DNA from: an uncultured Roseivirga sp.
GTDB lineage: Bacteria; Bacteroidota; Bacteroidia; Cytophagales; Cyclobacteriaceae
Length of the DNA stretch: 64,000 nt
NCBI GenBank assembly: GCA_947493005.1
Contig: CANLOY010000003.1
Location: 248,001 to 312,000, forward strand
Reading direction: 5' to 3'
The position numbers were made by a program, and so were the translations under genes. Shown in pieces: positions 35,398-45,185 of this stretch (its first letter is position 1; each line of letters starts with the position of its first letter). The notes beneath the pieces are model-generated. The model was not told the DNA's origin. It saw only the letters and a program-made list of their open reading frames with translations, and searched no databases.

Positions 35398-36684
35398 ATG
35401 AGTAACCCATTGGTTGAGGAATTAAAATGGCGAGGTATGATACACGATATCATGCCAGGTACTGAAGAACAGTTATCAAAAGAAATGACGGCCAGCTATA
35501 TTGGTTTTGACCCTACAGCTGACTCCCTTCATATTGGTAATCTTGTGCCTGTTATGCTTTTAGTTCATTTGCAACGAGCTGGGCATAAGCCTTTGGCTTT
35601 GGTTGGCGGTGCTACTGGAATGGTGGGTGATCCATCGGGAAAATCAGCTGAGCGTCCTCTCCTTGATGAGAAAGTACTTAATCACAACCTCAACAGTCAA
35701 AGAGCCCAGTTAGAGAAATTTCTTGACTTTCATTGTGGTGAAAATTCTGCCGAGATTGTCAACAATTACGATTGGTTCAAGGACATGAGCTTTCTTGAGT
35801 TCATACGTGATGTAGGTAAGCATATTACTGTTAACTACATGATGTCTAAAGACTCTGTTAAAAATCGACTTGAGGGAGGTATGTCTTTTACAGAGTTTAC
35901 CTACCAATTGGTTCAGGGGTACGATTTCTACCATTTGTACCAGCACAATAACTGTAAGATACAAATGGGTGGCTCTGATCAGTGGGGCAATATCGTAACG
36001 GGAACTGAATTAATCAGAAGAAAAGCAAAAGGTGAAGCTTTTGCACTTACCGCTCCTTTGATTAAAAAAGCTGATGGGTCTAAATTTGGAAAGTCAGAAG
36101 GAGGAAACATCTGGCTAGACAAGGAAAAAACCTCTCCTTACAAATTCTATCAATATTGGCTGAACACTTCGGATGAAGATGCTTCTAACTTTATCAGGAT
36201 TTTTACCCTTCTGAATAAGGAAGAAATCGAAGTATTAGAGTCAACACATGCCGAAGCTCCGCATATGAGGGTTTTGCAAAAGGCACTTGCCGAAGATGTC
36301 ACCAGGCGCATTCACTCACAGGAAGACCTGGATATGGCTATCAAAGCATCCAATATCCTTTTTGGCAAGTCCACCAGCGAAGATCTTCAATCGCTTGATG
36401 AAGCCACCTTACTGGCCGTTTTTGAAGGTGTACCACAGGCCACCATTGAAAAAGCAGCTTTGGAAAGCACAGAGAATTATATAGAACTTTTATCTTCTAC
36501 CACAGAAGGTCTGATCTTTAACTCGAAAGGAGAAGCACGCAGAATGTTACAAGGTGGTGGGGTTTCTATAAACAAAAACAAGATTGCAGATATGAACGCC
36601 AAGCCTGAGTTTGATCTTCTTCAGGACAAATACTTTCTTGCACAGAAAGGAAAGAAAAACTATTACTTGATTACGGTTAGATAA
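35398..36684 (+). CDS. tyrS: Tyrosyl-tRNA synthetase
   Basis: A 428-residue class I synthetase that charges tRNA-Tyr. The HIGH motif is HIGN (about 42-45) after the [11 protein letters not shown] strand. Tyr-pocket residues lie in [10 protein letters not shown]. The second signature is KFGKS in [15 protein letters not shown]. The C-terminal S4-like RNA-binding domain contains [17 protein letters not shown]. Its length is that of the bacterial TyrS type. It has its own promoter box and is not part of an obvious operon. Confidence 0.97.
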   Translation: MSNPLVEELKWRGMIHDIMPGTEEQLSKEMTASYIGFDPTADSLHIGNLVPVMLLVHLQRAGHKPLALVGGATGMVGDPSGKSAERPLLDEKVLNHNLNSQRAQLEKFLDFHCGENSAEIVNNYDWFKDMSFLEFIRDVGKHITVNYMMSKDSVKNRLEGGMSFTEFTYQLVQGYDFYHLYQHNNCKIQMGGSDQWGNIVTGTELIRRKAKGEAFALTAPLIKKADGSKFGKSEGGNIWLDKEKTSPYKFYQYWLNTSDEDASNFIRIFTLLNKEEIEVLESTHAEAPHMRVLQKALAEDVTRRIHSQEDLDMAIKASNILFGKSTSEDLQSLDEATLLAVFEGVPQATIEKAALESTENYIELLSSTTEGLIFNSKGEARRMLQGGGVSINKNKIADMNAKPEFDLLQDKYFLAQKGKKNYYLITVR

Positions 36685-36818
36685 CCTGGCAAGGTCAAAA
36701 CCTAATTGAACGGACTATAGATACCTGCTTAGTCTATATATTTGTATGTGCAACCTAACCGGCTGGCAAGCCTCCGCACATTCACATCACCTTTACTTCC
36801 TAGGTGATAATAGTTTTT

Positions 36819-37553
36819 ATGAAATTTTATTCAATTCTCAAGATTGGATGTTTTCACACCAACAATTGTGAAGACTTTCTAATCAATGAGCCGATCAGTA
36901 GCAATGAAAGAGTTATAGCTGTTTTTGATGGCTGTACTATGGGTAAAGAATCCGTATTCTCATCCATTCTTCATGGAAAGGTTTTAAGAAAAATCGCTAA
37001 AGAAATGTTCTATCTGGACTTCTTTAAAAGTAATGAGGCAGAGTTGAGATTAAAGTTAAAAGAGGTGGTAAAGGCCTTATTCAATGAAATCAGATTCCTT
37101 AAGAACCAGCTTGGACTTAACACCAATGAATTACTTTCCACTCTCCTACTTGGTATTATTAATACTCAAGAGTATAAGTCCGAGTTATTGACAATTGGCG
37201 ATGGACTAATCTGCCATGATGGTAAGTTGATTGAATTTGAACAGGGAAACACCCCAGATTATCTCGCCTACCATTTAAGCAAACCTTTTGAAAGCTGGTA
37301 CAAGTCTCAAAAGCAATTTTATAGTATAGATCGCTTCGAGGATCTATCCATTAGTACCGATGGCATTTTCACCTTCAAAAACTTATCTAACAAAGAAAAA
37401 CAGAAGGATGAAAACGATATTATCAATTATCTCCTAGTAGACTCCCAATATGAAGAGTATGAAAATAACCTTCATAGAAAAGTCAGATTCTTAGAGGAGA
37501 ATTTGAATCATTCTGTAACGGATGACTTAGCAATTATAAGAGTAAGGACTTAA
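36819..37553 (+). CDS. PP2C-like protein phosphatase
   Basis: About 244 residues. The start at 36819 (MKFYSILKIG) is preferred over an in-frame GTG at 36804. The metal-site pattern of PP2C is visible: NCEDFLI (early Asp), AVFDGCTMG (the DG motif), LLTIGDGLI, SISTDGIF and the C-terminal TDDLAIIRV. It is a compact stand-alone catalytic domain without a sensor. The substrate is unknown and there is no adjacent kinase. A strong bidirectional terminator follows. Confidence 0.78.
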   Translation: MKFYSILKIGCFHTNNCEDFLINEPISSNERVIAVFDGCTMGKESVFSSILHGKVLRKIAKEMFYLDFFKSNEAELRLKLKEVVKALFNEIRFLKNQLGLNTNELLSTLLLGIINTQEYKSELLTIGDGLICHDGKLIEFEQGNTPDYLAYHLSKPFESWYKSQKQFYSIDRFEDLSISTDGIFTFKNLSNKEKQKDENDIINYLLVDSQYEEYENNLHRKVRFLEENLNHSVTDDLAIIRVRT

Positions 37554-37638
37554 GTCTTCAGCATAGTGGAAGTGAGTTCTGTTTACCCAATATAACACTA
37601 GTAACACTGAAAGCTAATTGGTAGCAGACCATAAACGA

Positions 37639-37668
37639 AAAGTGAGAACCTTAACGGGTTCTCACTTT
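37639..37668. terminator. Bidirectional intrinsic terminator
   Basis: A perfect 12-bp stem, AAAGTGAGAACC / GGTTCTCACTTT, with loop TTAACG lies between the PP2C gene (+) and the DUF4249 gene (-). It has A-rich and T-rich flanks on both strands. Confidence 0.8.
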
Positions 37669-37691
37669 ATCTTCAGACACAAACCGTTGTT

Positions 37692-38555
37692 TTAGTCCCC
37701 GTCAGGTTCAGTAACAACTATTGTTTCTCTATCAACTGCACTCACTTGAAAATAGCCTAGTGCGTTGTTGCTAAGATTATTTCTAGGATTCGCTGGTGGA
37801 GGACTGAACATACCGCCATCACTGTTCAAAAGATTAACCAGATCTGAATAGAATATAAAGGCTTCTTGTGTAAGGCTATACATCTCAACTCCTGCCACCT
37901 CTCCTAACTGATAGAACCCAGCAGTTTCAACATCGTCAATTGTTTCTCCCAGCAATACATCGTCAGTTACATAAATGTCCGTCTCAGAATCTTTCAAAAT
38001 CTCACCGTTTTTATAAAACTTAAACAGATACTGATCCTTTCTATCCTGAGGCTCTTTTGCATAAAACAAGATTTCATAAAAACTACCCGCATCTTCAGGA
38101 TCCGCTTTCTCATCTTCATCTATACTAACAACAAGAGAATCTATTGATGTCACTGGCAGCATCTTCTCACTTGCATTATATCGCTCTCCATCAACTTCTA
38201 CATCCAATGAGTATGTAGTACCAACCTTACCATGAAAATTGACTACAGGGTAGTAAAACCCTGTTTTCTCTGGATCATTATCAGGGTTGTGAGCAAACTG
38301 GAAAGTATTTCCCTCATCATCACTAACTGATACTACAGCATTCTGAATTCTATCTGCTGGCCCTTTACCATAGAAAGATCGGGTTCTGGTCAGCTTAACA
38401 TAGTGGTTCTGCTCATTTGTAACCATACCCTCTATAACCACACGCTCAGCTAAATCACCCGTATCAATTGGAATAGTCTCTTCACAAGCAAAGAAGAAAA
38501 CACTACTTACTAAAGCTATTGCGGCAATAAATATATTTTTGAATTGCTTAGTCAT
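37692..38555 (-). CDS. DUF4249 lipoprotein, partner of TonB receptor
   Basis: A 287-residue lipoprotein (signal AIALVSSVFFFACEE). After the lipobox it has the DUF4249 pattern: AERVVIEGMVTNEQNHYVKLTRTRSFYG, VSVSDDEGNTFQF, YSLDVEVDGERYNASEKMLP and the late FSPPPANPRNNLSNNALGYF. DUF4249 proteins are regularly encoded directly after CarboxypepD_reg TonB receptors, as here (4-base gap), and are thought to be surface partners in uptake. The transported ligand is unknown. Confidence 0.88.
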   Translation of the reverse strand: MTKQFKNIFIAAIALVSSVFFFACEETIPIDTGDLAERVVIEGMVTNEQNHYVKLTRTRSFYGKGPADRIQNAVVSVSDDEGNTFQFAHNPDNDPEKTGFYYPVVNFHGKVGTTYSLDVEVDGERYNASEKMLPVTSIDSLVVSIDEDEKADPEDAGSFYEILFYAKEPQDRKDQYLFKFYKNGEILKDSETDIYVTDDVLLGETIDDVETAGFYQLGEVAGVEMYSLTQEAFIFYSDLVNLLNSDGGMFSPPPANPRNNLSNNALGYFQVSAVDRETIVVTEPDGD

Positions 38556-38559
38556 GATC

Positions 38560-40911
38560 TTAGAATTTGATATTGTATGTTACGGATGGAAGAAGTGGAA
38601 ACAGATAAATCAGGCGAGCCTCTTTCTGAGTACCATCGCCAATAATATTACCATCGTTATCTTGTGTTATTCTTGTATAAATTGAGAATGGGTTTTTACG
38701 GCTATACACATTGTATAAAGAGAATACCCATGAAGTTTCAAACTTCTTGCCCTTGTTTTTTTGTGGCGTCAATGTTGCGCTCAGGTCTACTCTATGGAAG
38801 TCCGATAGCCTATAGCCATTTCTTTCGGTGATTATATCTGCGTAGTAACCATCACCATACTCATACGATCCGGAAGGCAGTGTGATAGGCCTTCCTGTAC
38901 CATAGGTGAAATTCCCACCAAAAGTCCATTTGTCATTGTAGTCATAAGTAGCAACTACATTCAGGTTATGTCTTCGGTCGTAGTTTGCCACGAAAGATTT
39001 CCCTTGGTTAACCCCGGGAATTGTTCGATCCACTTTGGAAAGAGTATATGATACGAACCCGCTAAAGTCTCCTTTTTTCTTCTGAAACATTAGTTCCAAA
39101 CCATAAGCTTCAGAGCTTCCTTGTCTGAATTCTGTAGCTAGATCTTCATTGAAGAATATTCTCGCATTATCAGCAAAATCTGTAACGTTGCTAATATCTT
39201 TATAGAAAGCCTCTGCCGAAAACTCATACGTATTGTTCCCAAAATTCTTAAAGTAACCTAAAGCAAACTGATCTGCGATTTGTGGCTTTAAATAGGTAGA
39301 ACTTGGTGCCCAGGTATTAAATGGTAAAGGAACAGTTCCTGCTGAAATCAAATGTGTATTCTGAACCATTCTGTTGTAACTAGCCTTCAAACTGCTACTT
39401 TCATTCAAAATGTACCTAGCCGAAAACCTTGGCTCAAGGTTCACATAGGTTTTAATATTTTCTAAGCTTCCATACTCTTTAGAACCTGTTCTTATGGGAT
39501 TAATATTGTCTTGCTGATTCAGATAAGTGTATACCGTATTCTTTCCTACATTCTGAAAGATTGAAAGCCTTGCACCATACTGAAATGTAAGCTTATCAGA
39601 AACTTGGTGCTGCAAACCTGCATAAATACCATGATCAAGGGCAAACTCTTCCTGAAGAGACACTTCTTTAAATATTGAGCCTTCTACCGGAGTAATTTTA
39701 CCAGGGGCAAAATTTCTATAGGTCAGGTGATACCCGAAATCCAGTGTAAGATCAGGATTGATGAAATAATTTAAATCCTGTTTTAAGCTATACTCAGCTA
39801 GGCTTGAATCCCACTGAAAGCCATCTGTTTTATCATCCGAACCCAGTCCATAATTGAAGTTACTTGCGATAAGTGATGTGTTCGAAAAGAGTTTATCATT
39901 AAATAAGTGGTTCCAACGAAAGGTGGCTGTTTTGTTACCCCAATCGAAACCAAAGTTTCCATCAAAGTTGAAATCATCTCTACCTCCGTATACAGATAAA
40001 AAGAATCTGTTCTTGTTATTAGCTCTCCAGTTTACTTTGGCGTTGATGTCATAGAAGTAAACTAAGTTTTTCTGGTTGGCCAATCGTAGAAATAAGTCAA
40101 TATAAGACCTTCTAGCAGACACTATAAATGAGCTTTTATCCTTTTTAATTGGCCCTTCCAGCATCAAATTACTTGCTAAAAGGCCTATTCCTGCCTTCCC
40201 CTTTAACTCTTTATTATTTCCATCTTTTGTTCTAACCTCAAGAATAGAGGAAAGTCGTCCTCCAAACCTAGCAGGGATTCCACCTTTGTACAATTCAGAG
40301 TCTTTAATCACATCGGCATTGAAGACTGAAAACAGACCAAACAAATGTGAAGGATCATATACCGGAGCTTCATCAATAAGAATAAGGTTTTGATCAGCAC
40401 TCCCACCTCTTACAAAAAAACTGGAAGTCCCCTCTCCTGCAGACACCACTCCAGGTAACATCTGAATAGTCTTAATGATATCCGGTTCGCCAAACAACGC
40501 TGGAAGCTTCTTTATTTGTTGAATGTTAAGTTCATTCTTGCTCATTTGAATGTTAGTAACGTTTTCATCTTCCTTTTCAGCCGTTACTACCACTTCATTC
40601 AATTCGATAGATTCCTCTTCAAGATCTATGTTCAGTGAAATATCCTTGTCAAGCGTAATCTTTTGTCTTTTGGTCTTAAAACCAACGTACCTGAATTCAA
40701 TTGTATACTCGCCTTTAGGAAGGGTAAGTGAGTAAAAACCATAAGGGTTAGTGTTAGCCCCTCCTCCAGTTTCTCTTATCAAGACAGTAACTCCAATAAG
40801 TTCCTCCCCTGAGCCTGCTTCACGTACATATCCGTTAAACGTGAATTTCTCTTGTGCCATAGAGATATTAAAAATCATAAAGGCACACATGGTAAAAAAT
40901 AGTGTTCGCAT
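38560..40911 (-). CDS. TonB-dependent outer-membrane receptor with CarboxypepD_reg domain
   Basis: A 783-residue outer-membrane receptor with a signal peptide (MRTLFFTMCAFMIFNISMAQ). The CarboxypepD_reg-like domain spans about 24-105 (FNGYVREAGSGEELIGVTV). A plug domain follows (about 118-230: KLPALFGEPDIIKTIQMLPG, FFVRGGSADQNLILIDEAPV, GGIPARFGGRLSSILEV). The rest is a beta-barrel ending YLFPLLPSVTYNIKF. It imports an unknown ligand across the outer membrane using TonB energy. Its 5' leader contains several hairpins (40932-40987). It is smaller than SusC-type receptors and has no SusD partner. Confidence 0.9.
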   Translation of the reverse strand: MRTLFFTMCAFMIFNISMAQEKFTFNGYVREAGSGEELIGVTVLIRETGGGANTNPYGFYSLTLPKGEYTIEFRYVGFKTKRQKITLDKDISLNIDLEEESIELNEVVVTAEKEDENVTNIQMSKNELNIQQIKKLPALFGEPDIIKTIQMLPGVVSAGEGTSSFFVRGGSADQNLILIDEAPVYDPSHLFGLFSVFNADVIKDSELYKGGIPARFGGRLSSILEVRTKDGNNKELKGKAGIGLLASNLMLEGPIKKDKSSFIVSARRSYIDLFLRLANQKNLVYFYDINAKVNWRANNKNRFFLSVYGGRDDFNFDGNFGFDWGNKTATFRWNHLFNDKLFSNTSLIASNFNYGLGSDDKTDGFQWDSSLAEYSLKQDLNYFINPDLTLDFGYHLTYRNFAPGKITPVEGSIFKEVSLQEEFALDHGIYAGLQHQVSDKLTFQYGARLSIFQNVGKNTVYTYLNQQDNINPIRTGSKEYGSLENIKTYVNLEPRFSARYILNESSSLKASYNRMVQNTHLISAGTVPLPFNTWAPSSTYLKPQIADQFALGYFKNFGNNTYEFSAEAFYKDISNVTDFADNARIFFNEDLATEFRQGSSEAYGLELMFQKKKGDFSGFVSYTLSKVDRTIPGVNQGKSFVANYDRRHNLNVVATYDYNDKWTFGGNFTYGTGRPITLPSGSYEYGDGYYADIITERNGYRLSDFHRVDLSATLTPQKNKGKKFETSWVFSLYNVYSRKNPFSIYTRITQDNDGNIIGDGTQKEARLIYLFPLLPSVTYNIKF

Positions 40912-41305
40912 AAAGTGTTTCGATTGAGTTAACCGACCTGAATCGGTGACCTTTTCACCTTAGACGTGTGCCTTAAAAAACACACGTATACTTTTTTGAA
41001 AAAAATCTAATTATAAGTCGAGTGAAACAAATAAAAGGTTTGGTAAAAGCCTATTTTTTATGGTGAAGGCCTCAAGATTCTCTATTAACAGACTGTTTTT
41101 GAAACAATTGGAGAACTGATACTCATTTCACATAATTATGGGAGAAACCTCAAAAAAATATTACGTTAAAACAATGTACGGTTATAAGTATACCCCGTAC
41201 TAGTTTATCAAAATCATGATAACAGAGGTTAGTTGACCTAGTCAGTCAAATGCAGACCATCTCATTGAGATGGTCTATTTTTTTAAAGCCATCAAAAGGA
41301 ATTGG
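40912..41305. other. 394-bp intergenic region with hairpins, no protein gene seen
   Basis: No convincing coding frame. Near the receptor start there are hairpins ACCGA-N6-TCGGT (40932-40947) and ACGTGTG-N10-CACACGT (40964-40987), probably in the receptor leader. Further on, GTACGG and CCGTAC pair (41176-41200), and a + strand terminator occurs at 41254-41284. These structures are consistent with a regulatory leader plus a possible small RNA on the + strand. Confidence 0.5.
41254..41284 (+). terminator. Orphan + strand intrinsic terminator
   Basis: The stem AGACCATCTC / GAGATGGTCT (10 bp, loop ATT) is followed by ATTTTTTT on the + strand. The neighbouring genes on both sides lie on the - strand, and the - strand has no comparable T-run after the stem. 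Confidence 0.7.
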
Positions 41306-42076
41306 TTAATCCAACAGTTGTTTCAATGTTTCGTTCTGTCTCTTAAAAGCTGCATGCGTTGCTTCATAACCAATTTGAAAAATTTGATTGGCCATTTTAA
41401 TATCAAAAGTACCAAAGGAACGTAAGTCACCAGGCTCTATAAGCAAATCACATTGTTTGGAGCTTTGAGCTACATTAGCACTCAAACTTACCATTGATAT
41501 CCGTTCTATCATTTTCTTTGTTCCCCCAATCTTACCTTCCTGAAGTACTGGTGATACATTAACTCCGATTAAGACATCGCACATATCTCTAATGGACTCT
41601 ACGGGCAGATTATTAGTCAGTCCTCCATCAACATAGATCTGACCGTTGATATTAACAGGAGCAAAAACAAAGGGTATGCAACATGAGGCCATCATTGGCT
41701 TGACCAAAGGACCTTCTGTAAAAACATGTGGTCTGCCAGAATTCAGGTTAGTTGCTACAATGTGCAGGGGAATTCTAGCTTCAGAAAAATTATCTTTAAC
41801 AAATTGTTTTCTAAATACCTCTTCACTCCGGTTCATGCTAAATAACCCTCTCCAGCTAAATGCAGGCCATACTAGCTTGAATAGGTTTGTCTTCGACACA
41901 ACTGCTTTAGCTTCCTCAACAGAGTAGCCACAAGCATAAAAAGAAGCAACAATAGCACCCGCACTCGTACCAGAAATCACATTCACTTCAATTTCCAGCT
42001 CTTCTAATGCTTTAAGTACTCCAAAATGAGCAAAACCTCTCGCCCCTCCGCCTGATAATGCAAGTCCTACTTTCAT
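41306..42076 (-). CDS. Patatin-like phospholipase family protein (RssA type)
   Basis: A 256-residue Ser/Asp-dyad lipid acyl hydrolase. The oxyanion loop is GGGARGF (9-15), the nucleophile is S38 in GTSAG, and the Asp is D150 in VDGGLTNNLP. It has the size and motif spacing of RssA-type bacterial patatins and no signal peptide, so it is probably cytosolic. It is the last gene of a five-gene - strand run and starts 20 bases after the MBL hydrolase gene. Confidence 0.92.
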   Translation of the reverse strand: MKVGLALSGGGARGFAHFGVLKALEELEIEVNVISGTSAGAIVASFYACGYSVEEAKAVVSKTNLFKLVWPAFSWRGLFSMNRSEEVFRKQFVKDNFSEARIPLHIVATNLNSGRPHVFTEGPLVKPMMASCCIPFVFAPVNINGQIYVDGGLTNNLPVESIRDMCDVLIGVNVSPVLQEGKIGGTKKMIERISMVSLSANVAQSSKQCDLLIEPGDLRSFGTFDIKMANQIFQIGYEATHAAFKRQNETLKQLLD

Positions 42077-42096
42077 GCTAAGAATTGATAAACTGT

Positions 42097-42945
42097 TTAA
42101 AGGATTTCACTTAAAGAAAAAGCTCTATCCAATCTCACTCCCTTTTCTGTTCTCTTCACTGTACAACATTCATTCACAGGGTCATGTTCCAGAAAAAGTA
42201 TGTAATTGTTATCAGCTGCTTCTTCCAGAAAATCTCCTTTTTCTTTGAGTGTGATTAAAGGTCTGGTATCGTACCCCATAACATATGGTAAAGGAATATG
42301 CCCAACAGATGGCAACAAATCAGCCATAAAGACTATAGTCTTGTCCTTATACCTGATTTTTGGAAGCATTTGTTTTTCAGTATGTCCATCTACTGAAATA
42401 ATATCAAATTGATCAAAAGGGGGTGGCTGTTTAAAATCCACGAACTTGAGCTGTCCACTTTCCTGTATAGGAAGAATATTTTCCTTTAAAAAGGAAGCCT
42501 TTTCTCTGGCATTGGGCTCATTAGCCCAGTTCCAATGGGCTTTATTAGACCAGTAGTTTGCATTCTGAAAGTGTAAACTGAATTTATCTCTGTTGTTTCC
42601 AGCATAGTCTACACCTCCTCCGCAGTGATCAAAGTGTAAATGAGTTAAAAACATATCAGAGATATCAGAGGAATGAAACCCTGCTGATTTAAGTGACCCA
42701 TCCAATGAATCATCTCCATGCAGGTAATGGTGGCTAAAAAACTTCGCGTCTTGTTTATTGCCAATACCATTATCTATTAATATCAATTGGTCTCCATCTT
42801 CAATAAGCAAGCATCTCATTGCCCAGGTACACATGTTTTTCTCATCAGCTGGGTTTGTCCTTTGCCACAAAGACTTTGGAACCACCCCAAACATTGCCCC
42901 ACCATCCAGTTTAAAAAAACCAGTGTTAATTACGTGTAAGTTCAT
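42097..42945 (-). CDS. MBL-fold metallo-hydrolase
   Basis: A 282-residue metallo-beta-lactamase-fold protein. The metal motif HLHFDH occurs in FLTHLHFDHCGG, with a later Asp in VFMADLLPS and a His in LFLEHDP. It resembles the broad AHL-lactonase/YcbC-like group; the substrate is not predictable. It begins immediately after the stop codon of the preceding DUF6090 gene with no spacer, so it is probably co-translated. Confidence 0.85.
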   Translation of the reverse strand: MNLHVINTGFFKLDGGAMFGVVPKSLWQRTNPADEKNMCTWAMRCLLIEDGDQLILIDNGIGNKQDAKFFSHHYLHGDDSLDGSLKSAGFHSSDISDMFLTHLHFDHCGGGVDYAGNNRDKFSLHFQNANYWSNKAHWNWANEPNAREKASFLKENILPIQESGQLKFVDFKQPPPFDQFDIISVDGHTEKQMLPKIRYKDKTIVFMADLLPSVGHIPLPYVMGYDTRPLITLKEKGDFLEEAADNNYILFLEHDPVNECCTVKRTEKGVRLDRAFSLSEIL

Positions 42946-43614
42946 CTACTTTGATTTCAGATATGCCTCTAATTTAGGTATGAGTGCATTAATATCTTTG
43001 TATGTATCCCTATAAATGGAGAGTTTTTCTTCTTTCAGGTCTCTCCATCTTCCCACAAGGTTTTGGAACTCTCTATCTTGAGTAAAACTATTGTCTGGAC
43101 TATTGCTTATAAAGAAATCCGAATTCCTGGTCAGATAGTCATCCATCTTGTTGTAAAGAAACTCTTGACTGAGGTTTAAAACCTCTATTGTTTGAAAGGT
43201 TCTTATGTTATAAAAAAAGCTGATGTCGTTTCTGATTTTAAAGTCTTCAATAACATCTAGTTTACCTCCACTCTTAAGAATATCAAAAGTGTTTGAATTG
43301 ATGATCCAGTTATTTCGATTCAAAAAATTACCAACAAACCACTGTAAAGAATCATTCTTAAAATCTTTCCTGATGAGTAAATCAATAAATGAATTAAGGT
43401 TTTCAATATTAGCAGCTACGTTTTCGATTTGATAATGGAAAGAAGCGCTATCTGTTCTAAGGTCGCTAACCAAAGTTTCAATAAATGCTATTTCCTGACG
43501 ATTCTCTTTTTGCTTTTCCCCCCAATTGTTTACCCAAAAAGCAATGGAAATACCAATTATCACAATCGCTATTTCTAATAGTACCTGGGAGACAGTGGTT
43601 CTTTTCCTGTTCAT
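42946..43614 (-). CDS. DUF6090 family membrane protein (third copy)
   Basis: A 222-residue protein with one N-terminal membrane helix (VLLEIAIVIIGISIAFWVNNWG). A long, mostly helical part follows, with EIAFIETLVSDLRTDSASFHYQIE, the LKSGGKLDVIEDFKIRND motif and the FQNLVGRWRDL motif near the end. This is the DUF6090 plan. It lies 5 bases after a paralogue and abuts the MBL gene. The function is unknown; it is probably an inner-membrane protein with an extracytoplasmic helical domain. Confidence 0.78.
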   Translation of the reverse strand: MNRKRTTVSQVLLEIAIVIIGISIAFWVNNWGEKQKENRQEIAFIETLVSDLRTDSASFHYQIENVAANIENLNSFIDLLIRKDFKNDSLQWFVGNFLNRNNWIINSNTFDILKSGGKLDVIEDFKIRNDISFFYNIRTFQTIEVLNLSQEFLYNKMDDYLTRNSDFFISNSPDNSFTQDREFQNLVGRWRDLKEEKLSIYRDTYKDINALIPKLEAYLKSK

Positions 43615-43619
43615 GGAAT

Positions 43620-44285
43620 CTATTCTAACTCATCCAGTAAACTCTTTACTTCATTACAATGCGCCAAAACATCTTCAATTATTTCAATCCTTTCAGTCAA
43701 AAAGTTAAAATAGCTACCAAAGAGATTCATGGCCTTGTTATTCTTCAACGGGTTGGCGTCTACAATACCACCTCTTCCAGGAGAAAAAGTAACTTCTGAT
43801 AGAACGTAGGGATATATTAAATCAGTAACCAGATTCTGAATAAAAGAATCCATTCGCTCGATTTCTCCATATTGAACACTATAAAGGTCGGTAATAGCCG
43901 ATCGTAGCTTAAAATCAGATAATATTTTTAAATCCCCTGAATTGATCAAAGAGATATAAGTACCATTGTTACTGTTGAAATAAGGAGCTGTGTAAGTACT
44001 CACAATATGGTTTATCGTATATTTTTCTGATGGAGCATTGGAATAAACAAACTGAAAAATTTCTCCCGTGTACTTGATTAAAACATGGGATGAATCTACA
44101 ATGGATTGCAAATGCTTAATATCTTCACTGATATCTTCTTTCAATGCCTCAGCATATAGCTTCTCCTCATTTTCACTCTTTATTCCCTTAGAATAGTTCT
44201 CAAGAGCAAAAGCAACAGATATACCAATAATAACAACCAATAACTCTATGACATAGCTGCTCCAGGATATTTTATTCTTGGCCAT
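43620..44285 (-). CDS. DUF6090 family membrane protein (second copy)
   Basis: A 221-residue paralogue. The N-terminal helix is VIELLVVIIGISVAFALENY. The conserved middle reads ISLINSGDLKILSDFKLRSAITDLY, and the C-terminal helices end NEVKSLLDELE. The FRNLVGRW-type motif of the third copy is not kept in this one. It is transcribed 57 bases after the first copy and 5 bases before the third. Confidence 0.75.
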   Translation of the reverse strand: MAKNKISWSSYVIELLVVIIGISVAFALENYSKGIKSENEEKLYAEALKEDISEDIKHLQSIVDSSHVLIKYTGEIFQFVYSNAPSEKYTINHIVSTYTAPYFNSNNGTYISLINSGDLKILSDFKLRSAITDLYSVQYGEIERMDSFIQNLVTDLIYPYVLSEVTFSPGRGGIVDANPLKNNKAMNLFGSYFNFLTERIEIIEDVLAHCNEVKSLLDELE

Positions 44286-44342
44286 TTGATTTCAAGCATG
44301 TTGTTTTCTACTGCCCAAAATAATAGAATCTGCTCGCAATGG

Positions 44343-45032
44343 CTAATGTTCAGCTTGTATTGGTGTTATGTCTACTTCAGCTTCTATGGCTTCAAGTAAA
44401 GACTCCGAAGACTCTGCCATCCTTTCATACTCACTTACCTTAAACCTTATAATGCCACGCCACCTGGAAACCATATTTCTAAAACCAGCGTCTCTCAATA
44501 AATTCTTATCTGAGTAGTCTTTGGTAAAAGGTGCGTTTGAATGTTCCGATACATAGGTATAGAGCCTATCGCTAAACACAATGTTAAATTCTGATAGATA
44601 TTCTGATTGCGAAACGTTGCGTTCATAATGATTAACAATCTGCTTTCTCAGAACTTCATTGGAGATATTCTCCAGCTTACCAGAAGACTTAACAGACTCG
44701 TAAGTAGCATTTGTGATTTTGCTGTTTGCCGACCCGAACATTCTTCTGATATTGGTATGTAAGCTGTCATCTAGAAGCATTTCTGACCTTAGCTGCTTAA
44801 GTACATAGTCTAGTTCTTCAACTCTTCTTTGATTGTTAGGAATCTGACTATTTCTATAGGTATTAATATCCCTCTTCAAGTCATCTGCAAATGATCGAAG
44901 TATTGATTTAATCTCTTTTCTTTCTTTTAACTGCTCTGAATACTTTTCAATGGTGAATGCTATAGTAATTCCAATGATCACTACAATCAATTCAACAAAA
45001 TGCAGTTTCCATGATAGCTTAGTCTTTGACAT
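44343..45032 (-). CDS. DUF6090 family membrane protein (first copy)
   Basis: A 229-residue paralogue and the first gene of the five-gene run. The membrane helix is FVELIVVIIGITIAFTIEKY. Then come SFADDLKRDINTYRNSQIPNN, YESVKSSGKLENISNEVLRKQIVNHY and FRNMVSRWRGI. Shared spacing of these motifs in all three copies points to local gene duplication followed by divergence. Confidence 0.78.
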   Translation of the reverse strand: MSKTKLSWKLHFVELIVVIIGITIAFTIEKYSEQLKERKEIKSILRSFADDLKRDINTYRNSQIPNNQRRVEELDYVLKQLRSEMLLDDSLHTNIRRMFGSANSKITNATYESVKSSGKLENISNEVLRKQIVNHYERNVSQSEYLSEFNIVFSDRLYTYVSEHSNAPFTKDYSDKNLLRDAGFRNMVSRWRGIIRFKVSEYERMAESSESLLEAIEAEVDITPIQAEH

Positions 45033-45138
45033 ACCAGTACTTAGTGAACATAAGGTAGATCAGTGAATTCAGAAAACAAACAACATTAACGTCAATTCTA
45101 CCTTATAGCATTTGAAATGGAATAGATTAGAAATAAAA

Positions 45139-45165
45139 AAACCGCTCTCTTTCAGAAAGCGGTTT
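45139..45165 (-). terminator. Intrinsic terminator of accA
   Basis: On the - strand, AAACCGCT pairs with AGCGGTTT (8 bp) and is followed by TTTTATTT. It lies 21 bases after the accA stop codon. Confidence 0.75.
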
Positions 45166-45185
45166 CAAAAATCAATGCTTACACG

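Noticed and set aside
40932-40987. Known riboswitch class in the TonB receptor leader
   Set aside because: Hairpins are present, but I could not match the conserved core of a cobalamin, TPP or SAM riboswitch, so only an unexplained structured leader is reported.
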